This document shows positions 42,983 through 52,856 of a stretch of DNA of 64,000 nucleotides, one piece after another. The stretch covers positions 806,001 through 870,000 of the forward strand of contig NZ_SAIQ01000001.1 of the NCBI RefSeq assembly GCF_004118155.1, read 5' to 3'. The number at the start of each line of letters is the position of its first letter. Within the stretch, counting starts at the first letter, position 1. The DNA comes from Edaphocola flava. Lineage in GTDB: Bacteria; Bacteroidota; Bacteroidia; Chitinophagales; Chitinophagaceae. A program made the translations under genes and the position numbers. The notes under the pieces were generated by a model. The model was not told the DNA's origin. It ran no database searches and saw only the letters and a program-made list of their open reading frames with translations.

Positions 42983-45025
42983 TTATTCCAACATTTCCTT
43001 CACTTTTATTTTAGATAAAATATTTCTCAGCCCTGTCTCGGGTGGTAAACAGGCAAAGTGATCACAGAGATAGAGTTGTTGCTCGCCCGAAAGGTTCTTC
43101 CCGACACACACAGGTAATTGATTACCAGGCTGAACGGGCATAAGCAGAACATGCGGGACAAAGGTCCTGTGTAGGGTAGACAGGCTCTCTTCAATATTAT
43201 TTCCGGCGATAAGGAGGGTGTTCAAATTATTATAACGTTGCAATGTTGTAGCCCAGTATGCAAAAGAGGTAGGATATCTGATAACCTTTGCCTGCATACT
43301 CAATAACATGCGCTTCCCCCGGCTTTCGGTCTCCTGATCTTCGTACCATCTCGCCAGGCGAATGCTGTTTTCTGCCATCATTGCATTCACAGAAGGCATG
43401 GCTCCGTCATAGGTTTCAATCTTGCGCACAATAATGTCTTTCTGAGCCTCATCGCTAAAATAAAAGAACATTTGCTGCGGGTCGCTGAAATGCGCTACGG
43501 TGTACTGGTAAAGGCTTTGAGCAACATCCAGGTACCTGCCGTCTGCCAGTGTACTGCTGTAATCCAGCAGCGCCTTGATCAGGTAAGCATAATCTTCCAG
43601 GCTGGCATTAAATTTCACCTGCTTGCCGTCATAACTACGATATAAAACGTCTTCTTTCAAGAAGGTCTGTAATAACCAGTCCAGTAGTGTTGAAGCGGTA
43701 TCACTGTATTTTTTTTCACCCAGTGCTGCAGCAGCTTTCAGCAAGGCAGAAGCCATCAGTGCATTCCAGGAGAGGAGAATTTTATGGTCCAGTAATGGCC
43801 GGTTACGCTGTGCTCTCCGGCCGAATAATTGTTGCTTCGCAGTACGCAGTAGTTCGTCCAGATTTTCGGAGGTTAAGCTGTATTTTTCCAGTATATAATG
43901 CAACGGTTTATCATTATGCAGAATAGTGGCCCCTTCCCAGTTCCCTTCCGGAGTGATATCCCAGTACTCCAGTAATGCCGGATGAATATCCGGGATGAGT
44001 TCCAGAACTTCTTCATAAGTCCAGGTGTAAAATTTACCTTCCTCGCCATCAGAGTCCGCATCCAGCGCTGCAAAGAAGCCTTTTCCGCTTTGCACAGGAG
44101 ATAATTCGCGCAGGCAGAAAGCAATTGTTTCTTCTATCACCCGGCGGTATCTTGCGGCCCCGGTAATCTTATACGCATCTGATAAAACCTGAATAAAAAG
44201 TGCGTTGTCATACAGCATCTTTTCAAAATGCGGAATCAACCAGTCATTATCGGTAGCGTAACGTGCCAGTCCGCCGCCAACCTGATCATATATACCACCG
44301 TTCAGCAGGGCATCGAGGCTAAGCAGGGCCTGGTCCAGCGCAGTTTTATTATCTGTAAAAAAGTAATAGTCCAGCAGAAACTGGATCGTCATGGTCTGCG
44401 GAAATTTAGGTGCGGCACCAAAGCCTCCGCTCTCCATATCTGCCTGCCCCATTATGTTTCGAAACACCGTTTCAAAATGCTGCTGCGGGTTTTCGGTTTC
44501 TATATCAACCGCAGTTTCCGTAAGACTCAATTGCTGCAAATGGGCCACGAGCTGTTCGGACTGATGGTGAATATCTTCAGGTTTCTTTAACCAGGTCATG
44601 TGTATCGCTTCCAGCACCTCCATCCAGGAGGCTCTTTGGTATACCCTTTTCGGAGGAAAATAGGTACCGCCATAAAATGGCTTACGCTCCGGTGTCACAA
44701 ACATGTTCAGCGGCCAGCCTCCCTGCCCGTTCAGCACCTGTAGGGCATCCATGTACAAATGGTCTACATCAGGGCGCTCTTCACGGTCTACTTTTATATT
44801 GATAAAATGCTCGTTCATGTATGCCGCAATAGCCTCATCTTCGAAACTCTCTCTCTCCATAACATGACACCAGTGGCAGGCCGCATATCCAATACTGACC
44901 AGGACAGGTTTCTGCTCGCGGCGCGCGCGCTCAAAAGCTTCTTCTCCCCAGGGATACCATTCAACGGGGTTATGAGCATGCTGCAAAAGATAAGGACTTG
45001 ATTCGTGTATGAGACGGTTAGCCAT
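42983..45025 (-). CDS. YyaL-type thioredoxin-domain protein (DUF255)
   Basis: The 680-residue protein begins [21 protein letters not shown], the signature of the YyaL/SPATA20 family. The thioredoxin-like domain (about 1-165) carries C50-H-W-C53 in [16 protein letters not shown] and the motif GGWPLNMF. The rest is an (alpha/alpha)6 barrel-like region as in glycoside hydrolases and epimerases ([28 protein letters not shown] in shortened form). No signal peptide, so cytoplasmic. Biological role unknown in bacteria. Monocistronic, 140 bp from the divergent sensor kinase. Confidence 0.9.
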   Translation of the reverse strand: MANRLIHESSPYLLQHAHNPVEWYPWGEEAFERARREQKPVLVSIGYAACHWCHVMERESFEDEAIAAYMNEHFINIKVDREERPDVDHLYMDALQVLNGQGGWPLNMFVTPERKPFYGGTYFPPKRVYQRASWMEVLEAIHMTWLKKPEDIHHQSEQLVAHLQQLSLTETAVDIETENPQQHFETVFRNIMGQADMESGGFGAAPKFPQTMTIQFLLDYYFFTDNKTALDQALLSLDALLNGGIYDQVGGGLARYATDNDWLIPHFEKMLYDNALFIQVLSDAYKITGAARYRRVIEETIAFCLRELSPVQSGKGFFAALDADSDGEEGKFYTWTYEEVLELIPDIHPALLEYWDITPEGNWEGATILHNDKPLHYILEKYSLTSENLDELLRTAKQQLFGRRAQRNRPLLDHKILLSWNALMASALLKAAAALGEKKYSDTASTLLDWLLQTFLKEDVLYRSYDGKQVKFNASLEDYAYLIKALLDYSSTLADGRYLDVAQSLYQYTVAHFSDPQQMFFYFSDEAQKDIIVRKIETYDGAMPSVNAMMAENSIRLARWYEDQETESRGKRMLLSMQAKVIRYPTSFAYWATTLQRYNNLNTLLIAGNNIEESLSTLHRTFVPHVLLMPVQPGNQLPVCVGKNLSGEQQLYLCDHFACLPPETGLRNILSKIKVKEMLE

Positions 45026-45123
45026 AATTGTGTTTGATCTGTTTTTAACCGGTGAAATCCAGTTAGATATAGTTAAATGAAATATAAAGGGATGAAATTA
45101 GTCATTTTTGCCATTTGGAAGAT

Positions 45124-45131
45124 TAACTTTG
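45124..45131 (+). promoter_or_regulatory. Probable -7 element of the sensor kinase gene
   Basis: TAACTTTG fits TAnnTTTG, 37 bp before the start at 45169. No TTG at exact spacing was found. Confidence 0.45.
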
Positions 45132-45168
45132 CGCAATATGCAGCAAAGGCTGCCCGGATGAATCTGAT

Positions 45169-46446
45169 ATGAAAAAAGTATTTCCTGTTATTATTGTCCT
45201 CATATGTCTCTCCCTCTTCGGGCTGATGTTTATTCAGCTCAACTGGGTAAAAACGACAATGGAGGTGCAGAAGATTAAGTATAGCTTTGAGATTGAGAAT
45301 GTTATAAACAAAACCCGTTCTGACCTGCGTAGCCGTTTGGCCATGGTCAGGGGACTTAACCCTAATTTTATCCGTATTACAGATCTGAATTCAGATAACT
45401 TTCTGTGGTCGGGTGTGAGTACCTTGCCTGAGGCGGACATCCGTAATATTATTCAGACGCACCTTAATGAGGAAAAGATAAAACTGCCCTTTGAATACTG
45501 CATTACCCTAAGGGGAATGGTAGAGAATAATTCCCGTAATTTCAGAAGAGAAATGTTTGAAAGTGCTTACCAGGCACCACTTACGCTGGATGGCAGTTAT
45601 GGATTGATCCTGTATATCGAAGAGCCTAAAAATTATATTTCTCAGCGCACGGCATGGATGTTTGGCGCCGCAGCTTTATTTACAATCATCATTATTGCGG
45701 CTTTTGCACTGACCATCCGAACCATGTTTAACCAGAAAAAGATCGCAGAAATCAAGTCGGACTTTATCAACAACATGACGCATGAGTTCAAAACGCCGCT
45801 GGCTACAATTTCCCTGGCATCAGATGCCCTCTCAATGGAGAAAGTACGCAAAAATCCCGATATGCTGGACTACTATTCCGGCATCATTAAATCGGAAAAT
45901 AAGCGGATGAACAAGCAGGTTGAAAAAATTCTGCAGGCAGCGCAGATCGACAAAGATGATCTTAAGCTGAAATTGCAACCGATTAATGTTCATGATGTTA
46001 TCGAGAAAATGACGGAAAGTTTCTCCCTGCAGATTGAGCAGCAAAACGGCACACTGGACTCTAACCTGCTGGCCAAAAAATCGATGATCATGGCAGATGA
46101 AGTGCACTTCTCCAACATCATATATAACCTTATGGATAATGCCGTTAAATACTCCGGCGATCATGTTAAACTAGAGATCTCTACGGCTAACAGCAAAGGT
46201 AATGTGGTGATCAAAATAAAGGATAGCGGCATTGGGATGAACAAAGAGACGCAAATGCATATTTTTGAAAAGTTCTATCGCGCCCATACCGGCAATCTGC
46301 ACAATATCAAAGGGTTTGGCCTGGGGCTGAGCTATGTGAAAGCGATTGTAGAATCACATAAAGGAAAAATAAAGGTGGACAGTGCATTGGGCAAGGGAAG
46401 TACCTTTACTATTGAACTGCCTTTATCTTCAGAAGAAATAGCATAA
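45169..46446 (+). CDS. Orphan sensor histidine kinase
   Basis: The 425-residue protein has membrane helices at about 5-24 and 160-182, enclosing a periplasmic sensor part of about 135 residues with no recognised domain. There is no clear HAMP domain. The HisKA box NNMTHEFKTPL has the phosphorylated H205. The ATP-binding domain shows the N box (IIYNLMDNAVKY), G1 (IKDSGIGM), the F box and G2 (GFGLGLSYV). It lacks an adjacent response regulator: the next gene is asd. The signal sensed is unknown. Confidence 0.92.
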   Translation: MKKVFPVIIVLICLSLFGLMFIQLNWVKTTMEVQKIKYSFEIENVINKTRSDLRSRLAMVRGLNPNFIRITDLNSDNFLWSGVSTLPEADIRNIIQTHLNEEKIKLPFEYCITLRGMVENNSRNFRREMFESAYQAPLTLDGSYGLILYIEEPKNYISQRTAWMFGAAALFTIIIIAAFALTIRTMFNQKKIAEIKSDFINNMTHEFKTPLATISLASDALSMEKVRKNPDMLDYYSGIIKSENKRMNKQVEKILQAAQIDKDDLKLKLQPINVHDVIEKMTESFSLQIEQQNGTLDSNLLAKKSMIMADEVHFSNIIYNLMDNAVKYSGDHVKLEISTANSKGNVVIKIKDSGIGMNKETQMHIFEKFYRAHTGNLHNIKGFGLGLSYVKAIVESHKGKIKVDSALGKGSTFTIELPLSSEEIA

Positions 46447-46503
46447 ACTCAATTCTTTTTATACTCATTTATTAACCAAAAAATCAAAACAGAAAACAAT
46501 TTT

Positions 46504-47493
46504 ATGAAAGTAGCTGTTGTCGGCGCCACAGGACTTGTTGGCAGTACAATGCTCCAGATCTTATCAGAGCGCAATTTTCCAGTAACTCAACTGATCCCTA
46601 TCGCATCCGCAAAGTCTAAGGGTAAACAGATAAAGTTTAAGGGAAATGAATACCCGGTTGTAACGCTTGAAGAAGGACTGGAAATGAAGCCAGACATTGC
46701 ACTATTTTCCGCAGGGGGCAGCACTTCCCTGGAATGGGCTGAGCGCTTTGCTGATGCTGGATGTTTTGTCATTGACAATTCATCTGCATGGCGTATGGAT
46801 CCTACCAAGAAACTGGTAGTACCTGAAGTAAACGGTGATACGCTTACCAAAGCTGATAAGATCATCGCTAACCCTAACTGCAGCACCATACAAATGGTGG
46901 TAGTATTACAACCTTTACATAAACTGTATCATATCAAACGTGTAGTAGTGAGCACTTACCAGTCTGTAACCGGAAGCGGTCAGAAAGGTGTAGATCACTT
47001 GCTGGCAGAGCGTTCCGGGGCAAATGACAAACAATTCTATCCGCATGCGATTGATATGAATGTTATCCCGCATATTGATGTATTTACCGAAAACGGTTAT
47101 ACCAAGGAAGAGATCAAAATGATTAAAGAGACCTGTAAAATTATGGGTGATGACAATATCAAGGTTACCGCAACTACAGTGCGTGTACCGGTAATGGGTG
47201 GCCATAGTGAAAGTGTCAATATTGAATTTGAAAACGACTTCGATCTGAATACGGTAAAAGATACCCTGGCTAATGCAGATGGTATAAAACTGGTAGACGA
47301 TGTACAGCAGAATCAATATCCGATGCCGCTGGATGCATTCGGTAAAGACGAGGTATTTGTAGGCCGTGTGCGCAGAGATGAATCCCAGGCCAATACCCTT
47401 AATTGCTGGATCGTGGCAGACAACCTGAGAAAAGGAGCTGCTACAAATGCAGTTCAAATTGCAGAACATCTGGTAAAACACAGCCTAGTATAA
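46504..47493 (+). CDS. asd: Aspartate-semialdehyde dehydrogenase
   Basis: The 329-residue enzyme reduces aspartyl-4-phosphate to aspartate semialdehyde, the shared step to lysine/diaminopimelate, threonine and methionine. The N-terminal NADP fold has VAVVGATGLVGSTML. The active cysteine is C126 in ANPNCSTIQ, and the catalytic histidine H234 lies in VMGGHSESVNIEF. It follows the sensor kinase by 57 bp, with no terminator visible between, so the two may be co-transcribed. A terminator follows. Confidence 0.96.
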   Translation: MKVAVVGATGLVGSTMLQILSERNFPVTQLIPIASAKSKGKQIKFKGNEYPVVTLEEGLEMKPDIALFSAGGSTSLEWAERFADAGCFVIDNSSAWRMDPTKKLVVPEVNGDTLTKADKIIANPNCSTIQMVVVLQPLHKLYHIKRVVVSTYQSVTGSGQKGVDHLLAERSGANDKQFYPHAIDMNVIPHIDVFTENGYTKEEIKMIKETCKIMGDDNIKVTATTVRVPVMGGHSESVNIEFENDFDLNTVKDTLANADGIKLVDDVQQNQYPMPLDAFGKDEVFVGRVRRDESQANTLNCWIVADNLRKGAATNAVQIAEHLVKHSLV

Positions 47494-47538
47494 AAATAAA
47501 AACATTATATTAGATAATTATATTATACATATTTACCT

Positions 47539-47576
47539 AAAAAGCTATAGTACAGATTGTACTGTAGCTTTTTTTT
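47539..47576 (+). terminator. Terminator of asd
   Basis: Stem AAAAAGCTATAGTACA / TGTACTGTAGCTTTTT (one wobble pair) with a 3-nt loop and a T8 tract, about 45 bp past the asd stop. Confidence 0.88.
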
Positions 47577-47723
47577 CATTTAAATACAGTGTTTATAACT
47601 TGCTCAAACTCAAAATGGAGCGTTTTCTGTATTTTTTTTATATTTTTACCAACCAGTAATAAAGCCTTGGCTGTCTTTATATTATAATGCGATAAAATAA
47701 GTTTTTTTACTCCAATAAACTGT

Positions 47724-49640
47724 ATGACGATGAAAAAGTATACCATATTGCTCTTGCTTGCAATATTCTCAGGCTTCCTTTCCAGGGCGCAAATCGGGTT
47801 AACGTTTGATGACACACTCATTTGTAGGGGAACCACTATAACTATGGGTGCCACATTTACCGGTCAGGTGAATGGCCTGAATACGGATGACTACTTTACC
47901 GATGAAGTAATTGATATCGGTTTCCCATTTGTATTTTACGGACAGACATATAATAAATGTGTGATCTCCGGTAATAATTTTATCTCTTTTGACACCACAC
48001 TGGCTACAGCGTATAGTTCTTACCAGTACACTACGGCCTTAAACTCTACCAACGGCCAGCTGAACAAAGTGGCTATGCTTGGTTTTCAGGATCTGGATTT
48101 GAGTCAAGGTGGTACACTTAAGTACCAGACCTTCGGTACTCCCGGTTCCAGAAGATTTATCGTAGAGTATTGCCAGGTACCGAAATATGGTTTTTCCTGT
48201 AACCAATACAAGGTAACTAACCAGATCATCCTGTATGAAGGTTCCAATATCATTGAGTTCCATACAGCTGATATGCCTGGTACACCAACTTGTCCGAGCA
48301 CAAACAGTGCTGCTAACGGCGGTAACTCTATCCAGGGCCTTCGTGATGTAACAGGTACAACTACTAATCAGATTTTTACACCAAACAGAGCTCCAGCAGA
48401 TCTGTGGGGAACTATCGGTAGCACCAACTCTTCAAGAAGATATACGCCAATCGCGACTGCTCCGTTTTATGTAATTGACAGCATTCCGTTCAATCCATGG
48501 CAGATCATCGAAAATGCGAATAGTGCATTACTGAAATGGTATGATGCAAACGGTACATTCTTAGGTCAGGGACCAACAATGACAGTTACACCAGTTAACC
48601 CTCCATCTCCTGCAACCGGAACTTTCTATGTGGTAGAATATGTAGGACAGGCTGGTTGTGATCAGACTCAGACCTATACATTCCTTGATACAATCCATGT
48701 CCGCTATGATGATAAGAAAGCGTATGTTTCCCAGGCTATCTGTGCGGGCGAAACCTACAATTTCTACGGACAAGTACTGTACAAATCAGGCGTATATGAC
48801 ACAACTTTCAGCACTACAGGCTTAAGCTGTGACAGTACTATTATCCTGACACTTACTGTAAATCCTCGTCCTAATGTGACCCTGAATGAAAATAGCAGCG
48901 TTAAAATCTGTCAGGGAGATACATACATCTTCAGAGCGGTGAAACAAACCGGTGCTACTTATCAATGGATAAAAGACGGTGGTGCCATACCAGGTGCAAC
49001 AAGAGATACATTGCCAGCCACTACACCGGGTAACTATCGTGTACGTATCACGACCAATAAAGGTTGCGTGGACACATCGAAATCTGTAGAGCTGAAGGTT
49101 AAACCAAACCCTACAGTGAAGATATCTTATGTGAGCAGAAACGATTTCTGTGCTGAGGATACGGTAACCCTGAAAGCTACTGCTACGGGTGATAACCTGG
49201 AATATGTATGGACTCCGGATGAGTACGTGAGAAGAACCTCATTGGGTATATACAGCATTGCAGAGGCAGCGGTACCGCAAACCGGTTATGTGAAAGTAAC
49301 GGTATACAACGGCGATATCTGTTCGGCTTCTGACTCTGTGCTGATCAAAGTACATCCTTGTTGTGAAATCGGTATGCCTTCTGCATTCACACCGAATGGT
49401 GATGGTAAAAATGATTACTTCAACCCGATCCTTCAGGTAGGTCAGAAAGTGGTAACCTTACAGGTATATCACCGCAATGGTCAGCTGATTTATGACAACG
49501 AAAACCCGACCAAAGGATGGGATGGTAAAGATAAAAACGGTAACTATTATACCAGTGATGTCTTCATGTATATCCTGAAATACAACTGTTCGGATAATAA
49601 AATTTATGAGAAAAAAGGTGACATTACTATCGTAAGATAA
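47724..49640 (+). CDS. Secreted protein with T9SS type B (CHU_C) sorting domain
   Basis: The 638-residue protein has a signal peptide (about 1-22, ending SRAQ). The N-terminal part resembles lectin-like/beta domains with DIGFPFVFYGQTYN. Two Ig/PKD-like repeats follow (about 330-540; VTLNENSSVKICQGDTYIF, KDGGAIPGATRDTL). The last 85 residues form the gliding-motility-associated C-terminal domain (MPSAFTPNGDGKNDYF...YHRNGQLIYD...GWDGKD), a type B T9SS signal. Such proteins are exported and often remain at the surface. The ATG at 47730 could also be the start. It ends at a strong terminator. Confidence 0.92.
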   Translation: MTMKKYTILLLLAIFSGFLSRAQIGLTFDDTLICRGTTITMGATFTGQVNGLNTDDYFTDEVIDIGFPFVFYGQTYNKCVISGNNFISFDTTLATAYSSYQYTTALNSTNGQLNKVAMLGFQDLDLSQGGTLKYQTFGTPGSRRFIVEYCQVPKYGFSCNQYKVTNQIILYEGSNIIEFHTADMPGTPTCPSTNSAANGGNSIQGLRDVTGTTTNQIFTPNRAPADLWGTIGSTNSSRRYTPIATAPFYVIDSIPFNPWQIIENANSALLKWYDANGTFLGQGPTMTVTPVNPPSPATGTFYVVEYVGQAGCDQTQTYTFLDTIHVRYDDKKAYVSQAICAGETYNFYGQVLYKSGVYDTTFSTTGLSCDSTIILTLTVNPRPNVTLNENSSVKICQGDTYIFRAVKQTGATYQWIKDGGAIPGATRDTLPATTPGNYRVRITTNKGCVDTSKSVELKVKPNPTVKISYVSRNDFCAEDTVTLKATATGDNLEYVWTPDEYVRRTSLGIYSIAEAAVPQTGYVKVTVYNGDICSASDSVLIKVHPCCEIGMPSAFTPNGDGKNDYFNPILQVGQKVVTLQVYHRNGQLIYDNENPTKGWDGKDKNGNYYTSDVFMYILKYNCSDNKIYEKKGDITIVR

Positions 49641-49658
49641 CATCCATCCACATCATAT

Positions 49659-49697
49659 AAAAAGAGCGGCACGCAATTATTGCGTGCCGCTCTTTTA
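49659..49697 (+). terminator. Terminator of the type B cargo gene
   Basis: Perfect stem AAAAGAGCGGCACGCAA / TTGCGTGCCGCTCTTTT with a 4-nt loop, starting 19 bp after the stop. A second hairpin (49733-49762) follows and overlaps an FNR-like site. Confidence 0.9.
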
Positions 49698-49719
49698 TGA
49701 TTCAGCTATTTCAAAAAGC

Positions 49720-49784
49720 TGACAAAAATCATAAAAGGGGCTGACATTCATCAGCCCCTTTTGCATTTGTGCCGGCTAATTTTG
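49720..49784 (+). promoter_or_regulatory. Promoter with two FNR/CRP-family sites for the hemerythrin-like gene and ccoI
   Basis: Two TGA-N6-TCA motifs lie at 49720-49731 and 49742-49753, centres 22 bp apart (two helical turns). A TAATTTTG -7 element lies at 49777-49784, its first base 29.5 bp from the second centre. If transcription starts near 49791, the second site is centred near -43, close to the class II activator position. The same layout recurs at 52776-52840. The second motif sits in a perfect hairpin (49733-49762), which could also act as a terminator for the upstream gene. Confidence 0.75.
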
Positions 49785-49804
49785 TATTCAAACGAAGCCG
49801 GTAT

Positions 49805-50299
49805 ATGAGCATTTCTTTTATCAACTTCAATTCTTTTTCCAAAAAAGAATTGTGCCAGTTTATCGTGCGGAGATGCTATGAGAATATGCGTAAAGCTATC
49901 CGGCGGATGGAGGCACATTATGTGCATGAGGACTTTGATACGGACCGCAATGATGACCTGGAGACCGCACTTCCCTTTATATTTCTACAGTTCAAGGAAT
50001 CCTGCGAACAGTTGATGCTATGGGAAGAGAAGCTTATACTTCCGTACTTCCAGGATCAGGATCATACACAGTCCAGATACCGGGCCAATACGATCCTGAA
50101 CCCTCATCTGCTCACCGTCAAACATGAAAAGCTGAAACAATTATATGATAAGATAAAGTTTCATAGTGTGCATGATGTACATCACCAGAATGAAACACTG
50201 TACCAGATAATGAGGTACGACCTGTTGCAAACCAATATACAACTGCTGGACTGGGAGTATCTGATACAGATACTCCTCTACAGCAAGCCAGTCCCTTAA
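49805..50299 (+). CDS. Putative hemerythrin-like helical protein, first gene of the cbb3 locus
   Basis: Start chosen at ATG 49805, which lies 20 bp past the -7 element; an upstream GTG at 49769 lies before the promoter and cannot be used. The 164-residue protein is all-helical and rich in His, Glu and Trp. Motifs W73-EEKLILPYF, VKHEKLKQLYDKI and LDWEYLIQILLY recall the H/E-xx-LFP and EHE patterns of hemerythrin-like RIC (YtfE) proteins, but several metal ligands are replaced, so binding is uncertain. Position before ccoI under an FNR-like promoter suggests a role in oxygen- or nitric-oxide-linked respiration. This is an inference. Confidence 0.5.
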   Translation: MSISFINFNSFSKKELCQFIVRRCYENMRKAIRRMEAHYVHEDFDTDRNDDLETALPFIFLQFKESCEQLMLWEEKLILPYFQDQDHTQSRYRANTILNPHLLTVKHEKLKQLYDKIKFHSVHDVHHQNETLYQIMRYDLLQTNIQLLDWEYLIQILLYSKPVP

Positions 50300-50336
50300 G
50301 ATCTCACCTGTCCTACTTCAACTCAAACAAAACAAC

Positions 50337-52760
50337 ATGGTGAACGAAACTGTATTGCAGACGGCTACGGCTACTGTTTGCTATCACTGCGGAGAAGATT
50401 GTCCCAACAACAGCATGCGGTATGATGATAAAGTATTTTGCTGCAGCGGTTGCCAGACCGTATACACCCTATTGCAGGAGAATGGCCTCTGCAATTATTA
50501 CAACCTGAACGAACATGCAGGTATTAACCGGAGAGAAGTCATCCGGAAAGATAAATTTGCGTTCCTGGAAGATCAGTCTATCCGGCAGGCGCTCATCCGG
50601 TTCAAAAACGAGGTCGAGACCCACGTAACGTTTTACATTCCCTACATACACTGCAGCAGCTGTATGTATCTCCTGGAGCAGCTATACCGGATTCATCCTG
50701 GTGTAATCCGTACCGATATCAACTTCCTTAAAAAAGAAGCAAGTATTATTTTCAATGAAAAGCAACTACCCCTGCGGGCTTTGGTAGAGCTGCTTACAGA
50801 ACTGGGGTATGAACCTCATCTCAGCCTGCAGCAAATGAAGCAGGAAAAGCCGAAAGTTAATCGCAGACTGGTTTACCGCCTGGGCGTTGCCGGATTTTGT
50901 TTCGGCAATATTATGCTGATGAGTTTCCCCGAATACTTCTCTGAAGATGTACAGCAGGAGGCTTACCTGGGCAGCATTTTCCGCTATCTTAATCTCGTGC
51001 TGGCACTACCTGTATTTTTCTATTGTTCTTCCATATTCCTGCTATCTGCCTGGAAAGGTTTAAAACATAAGCACATCAATATCGACTTCCCCGTTGCCAT
51101 AGCCATTGTAGCCACCTTCGGACGCAGTGTAGCCGATGTCCTTTTTCAACAGGGAGCCGGCTATTTCGATTCCCTTTCCGGCATCGTTTTCTTCATGCTC
51201 ATCGGTCGTGTGGTACAGGACAAGACATACGGCGCACTAAGCTTTGAGCGTGATTATACAGATTACTTTCCTATAGCTGCAACAGTAGTAAAAGACGGAC
51301 AGACAATTGCTCGTCCACTACCGGATATAAAGGCCGGTGATACGCTGAAAATACATAACAATGAACTGGTACCTGCCGATGGCATCCTGGTCAGGGGAAA
51401 GGCCCAGATAGATTATAGTTTCGTGACCGGGGAATCCGTTCCAGTACTGCCAGAAACGGGAGAGATCATCTATGCAGGAGGTAAACAGCTGGGTGCTGAT
51501 ATAGAACTGCTCACGGTCAAAGAAGTGGCCCAGAGCTACCTTACCGGTTTATGGAACAAAGAACACCAACAGGATGATGCCGCGATAAAAGCACATGAAA
51601 CGCAGTCTTTCGTACATAAACTTGCCACAAATTTTACCTGGATCGTACTGGCGATTGCATTCATTACCGGCCTATACTGGTGGGCTCATGATCCTGCCAA
51701 AATATGGCCTTCTGTCACTGCCATACTCATCATCGCCTGTCCCTGTGCACTGCTGCTGACCTCTACCTTTACAAGAGGCTATATCCTGCGCATATTGGGC
51801 CGAAACGGATTGTACCTGCGCAATGCACATGTAATCGAACCGCTGGGAAAATTAAACCACCTGGTGTTTGATAAAACCGGTACCCTGACTGCAGCAGAGC
51901 AGATTTCGGCTGCACACTACGGGCCCGAACTTACAATTGAAGAACAGCAGCTCATTGCCTCGCTCACCCACCCCACAACACATGCCATGAGCCGTCCGGT
52001 AAGGGCTATTCTTAACCACGATCACTTATACGAAGTCTTCGGCTTTCATGAATATCCCGGACTAGGCGTAAGTGGTACGGTTAATGGAAAAGAAGTCCGC
52101 ATCGGTACTGCCGGATTTATGCAAAGGAATGCGGAACACATTGCACAAAAGGGCACCATACTACTGATCACTATTGATGAAGAAGATAAAGGATATTTTG
52201 TCTTGACACAGGGCTTAAGAAAAGGAATAGAAGGCCTGCTGCACCGCTTACAAAAGTTGCTGCGTATCTCTATGCTTTCCGGCGATATGCCGCACCAGGC
52301 CAAACTGCTGCAACAGGTAGCCGGCCCGGATGTAAATCTGCGCTTCCAGCAGCAACCGCATGATAAGCTGGCTTATGTGCAGCAACTGCAACAGCAGGGC
52401 AAAACGGTGGGCATGATCGGGGACGGATTGAATGATGCCGGTGCCCTCAGGCAAAGTAATGTGGGCATTTGTATTGCAGAAGATACCAACTCCTTTACTC
52501 CGGCAGGAGATGCTATTCTGAAAGGCGCGCAGTTGCATATGCTGGACAAACTGATCCTGATGAGCAAGAGCAGCAGGCTGATCATTATCCTGTGTTTCAG
52601 TTTCTCGTTCCTCTACAATACCATCGGTTTAATCCTGGCGGTACAGGCCAGACTATCTCCTATTGCAGCCGCTATATTAATGCCCTGCAGTACCCTCAGT
52701 ATCATCTTACTGACCTATATCGTCAGTAAAATCCGCAGTAAAAAGCTGGGCCTGAAATAG
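50337..52760 (+). CDS. ccoI: Copper-transporting P1B-type ATPase CcoI/FixI
   Basis: The 807-residue protein has an N-terminal Cys-rich region (C15, C18, C22, C35, C36, C39) of the FixI type. An HMA-like metal-binding site follows (C106-S-S-C109). The ion-path motif C468-P-C470, the phosphorylation motif D512-KTGTLT, an HP-type motif (LTHPTTHAMS) and GDGLNDA with D696 are all present. It exports copper across the inner membrane for assembly of the cbb3 oxidase CuB centre. It starts 37 bp after the hemerythrin-like gene, so it belongs to the first FNR-like transcription unit. Confidence 0.95.
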   Translation: MVNETVLQTATATVCYHCGEDCPNNSMRYDDKVFCCSGCQTVYTLLQENGLCNYYNLNEHAGINRREVIRKDKFAFLEDQSIRQALIRFKNEVETHVTFYIPYIHCSSCMYLLEQLYRIHPGVIRTDINFLKKEASIIFNEKQLPLRALVELLTELGYEPHLSLQQMKQEKPKVNRRLVYRLGVAGFCFGNIMLMSFPEYFSEDVQQEAYLGSIFRYLNLVLALPVFFYCSSIFLLSAWKGLKHKHINIDFPVAIAIVATFGRSVADVLFQQGAGYFDSLSGIVFFMLIGRVVQDKTYGALSFERDYTDYFPIAATVVKDGQTIARPLPDIKAGDTLKIHNNELVPADGILVRGKAQIDYSFVTGESVPVLPETGEIIYAGGKQLGADIELLTVKEVAQSYLTGLWNKEHQQDDAAIKAHETQSFVHKLATNFTWIVLAIAFITGLYWWAHDPAKIWPSVTAILIIACPCALLLTSTFTRGYILRILGRNGLYLRNAHVIEPLGKLNHLVFDKTGTLTAAEQISAAHYGPELTIEEQQLIASLTHPTTHAMSRPVRAILNHDHLYEVFGFHEYPGLGVSGTVNGKEVRIGTAGFMQRNAEHIAQKGTILLITIDEEDKGYFVLTQGLRKGIEGLLHRLQKLLRISMLSGDMPHQAKLLQQVAGPDVNLRFQQQPHDKLAYVQQLQQQGKTVGMIGDGLNDAGALRQSNVGICIAEDTNSFTPAGDAILKGAQLHMLDKLILMSKSSRLIIILCFSFSFLYNTIGLILAVQARLSPIAAAILMPCSTLSIILLTYIVSKIRSKKLGLK

Positions 52761-52775
52761 GCACTAATCAAAGTA

Positions 52776-52840
52776 TGATAAAAGTCATATTCCGCTATGA
52801 GTATTGTCATAGAATAGTCGGGTAGCCGGGAATAATTTTG
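52776..52840 (+). promoter_or_regulatory. Promoter with two FNR/CRP-family sites for ccoS-ccoNO
   Basis: ATGATAAAAGTCAT and ATGAGTATTGTCAT are two TGA-N6-TCA pairs with centres at 52781.5 and 52803.5, exactly 22 bp apart. TAATTTTG at 52833-52840 starts 29.5 bp from the second centre. Spacings are identical to those at 49720-49784. Both sites here have extended symmetry (TATGA/TCATA). The ccoS start follows 16 bp after the -7 element. Inferred control: activation at low oxygen by an FNR-family regulator. No such regulator is encoded in the window. Confidence 0.82.
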
Positions 52841-52856
52841 TATAAATTTTAAGACA

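Noticed and set aside
49769-49804. Upstream GTG start for the hemerythrin-like gene
   Set aside because: It precedes the TAATTTTG -7 element at 49777-49784, so it would not be in the transcript.
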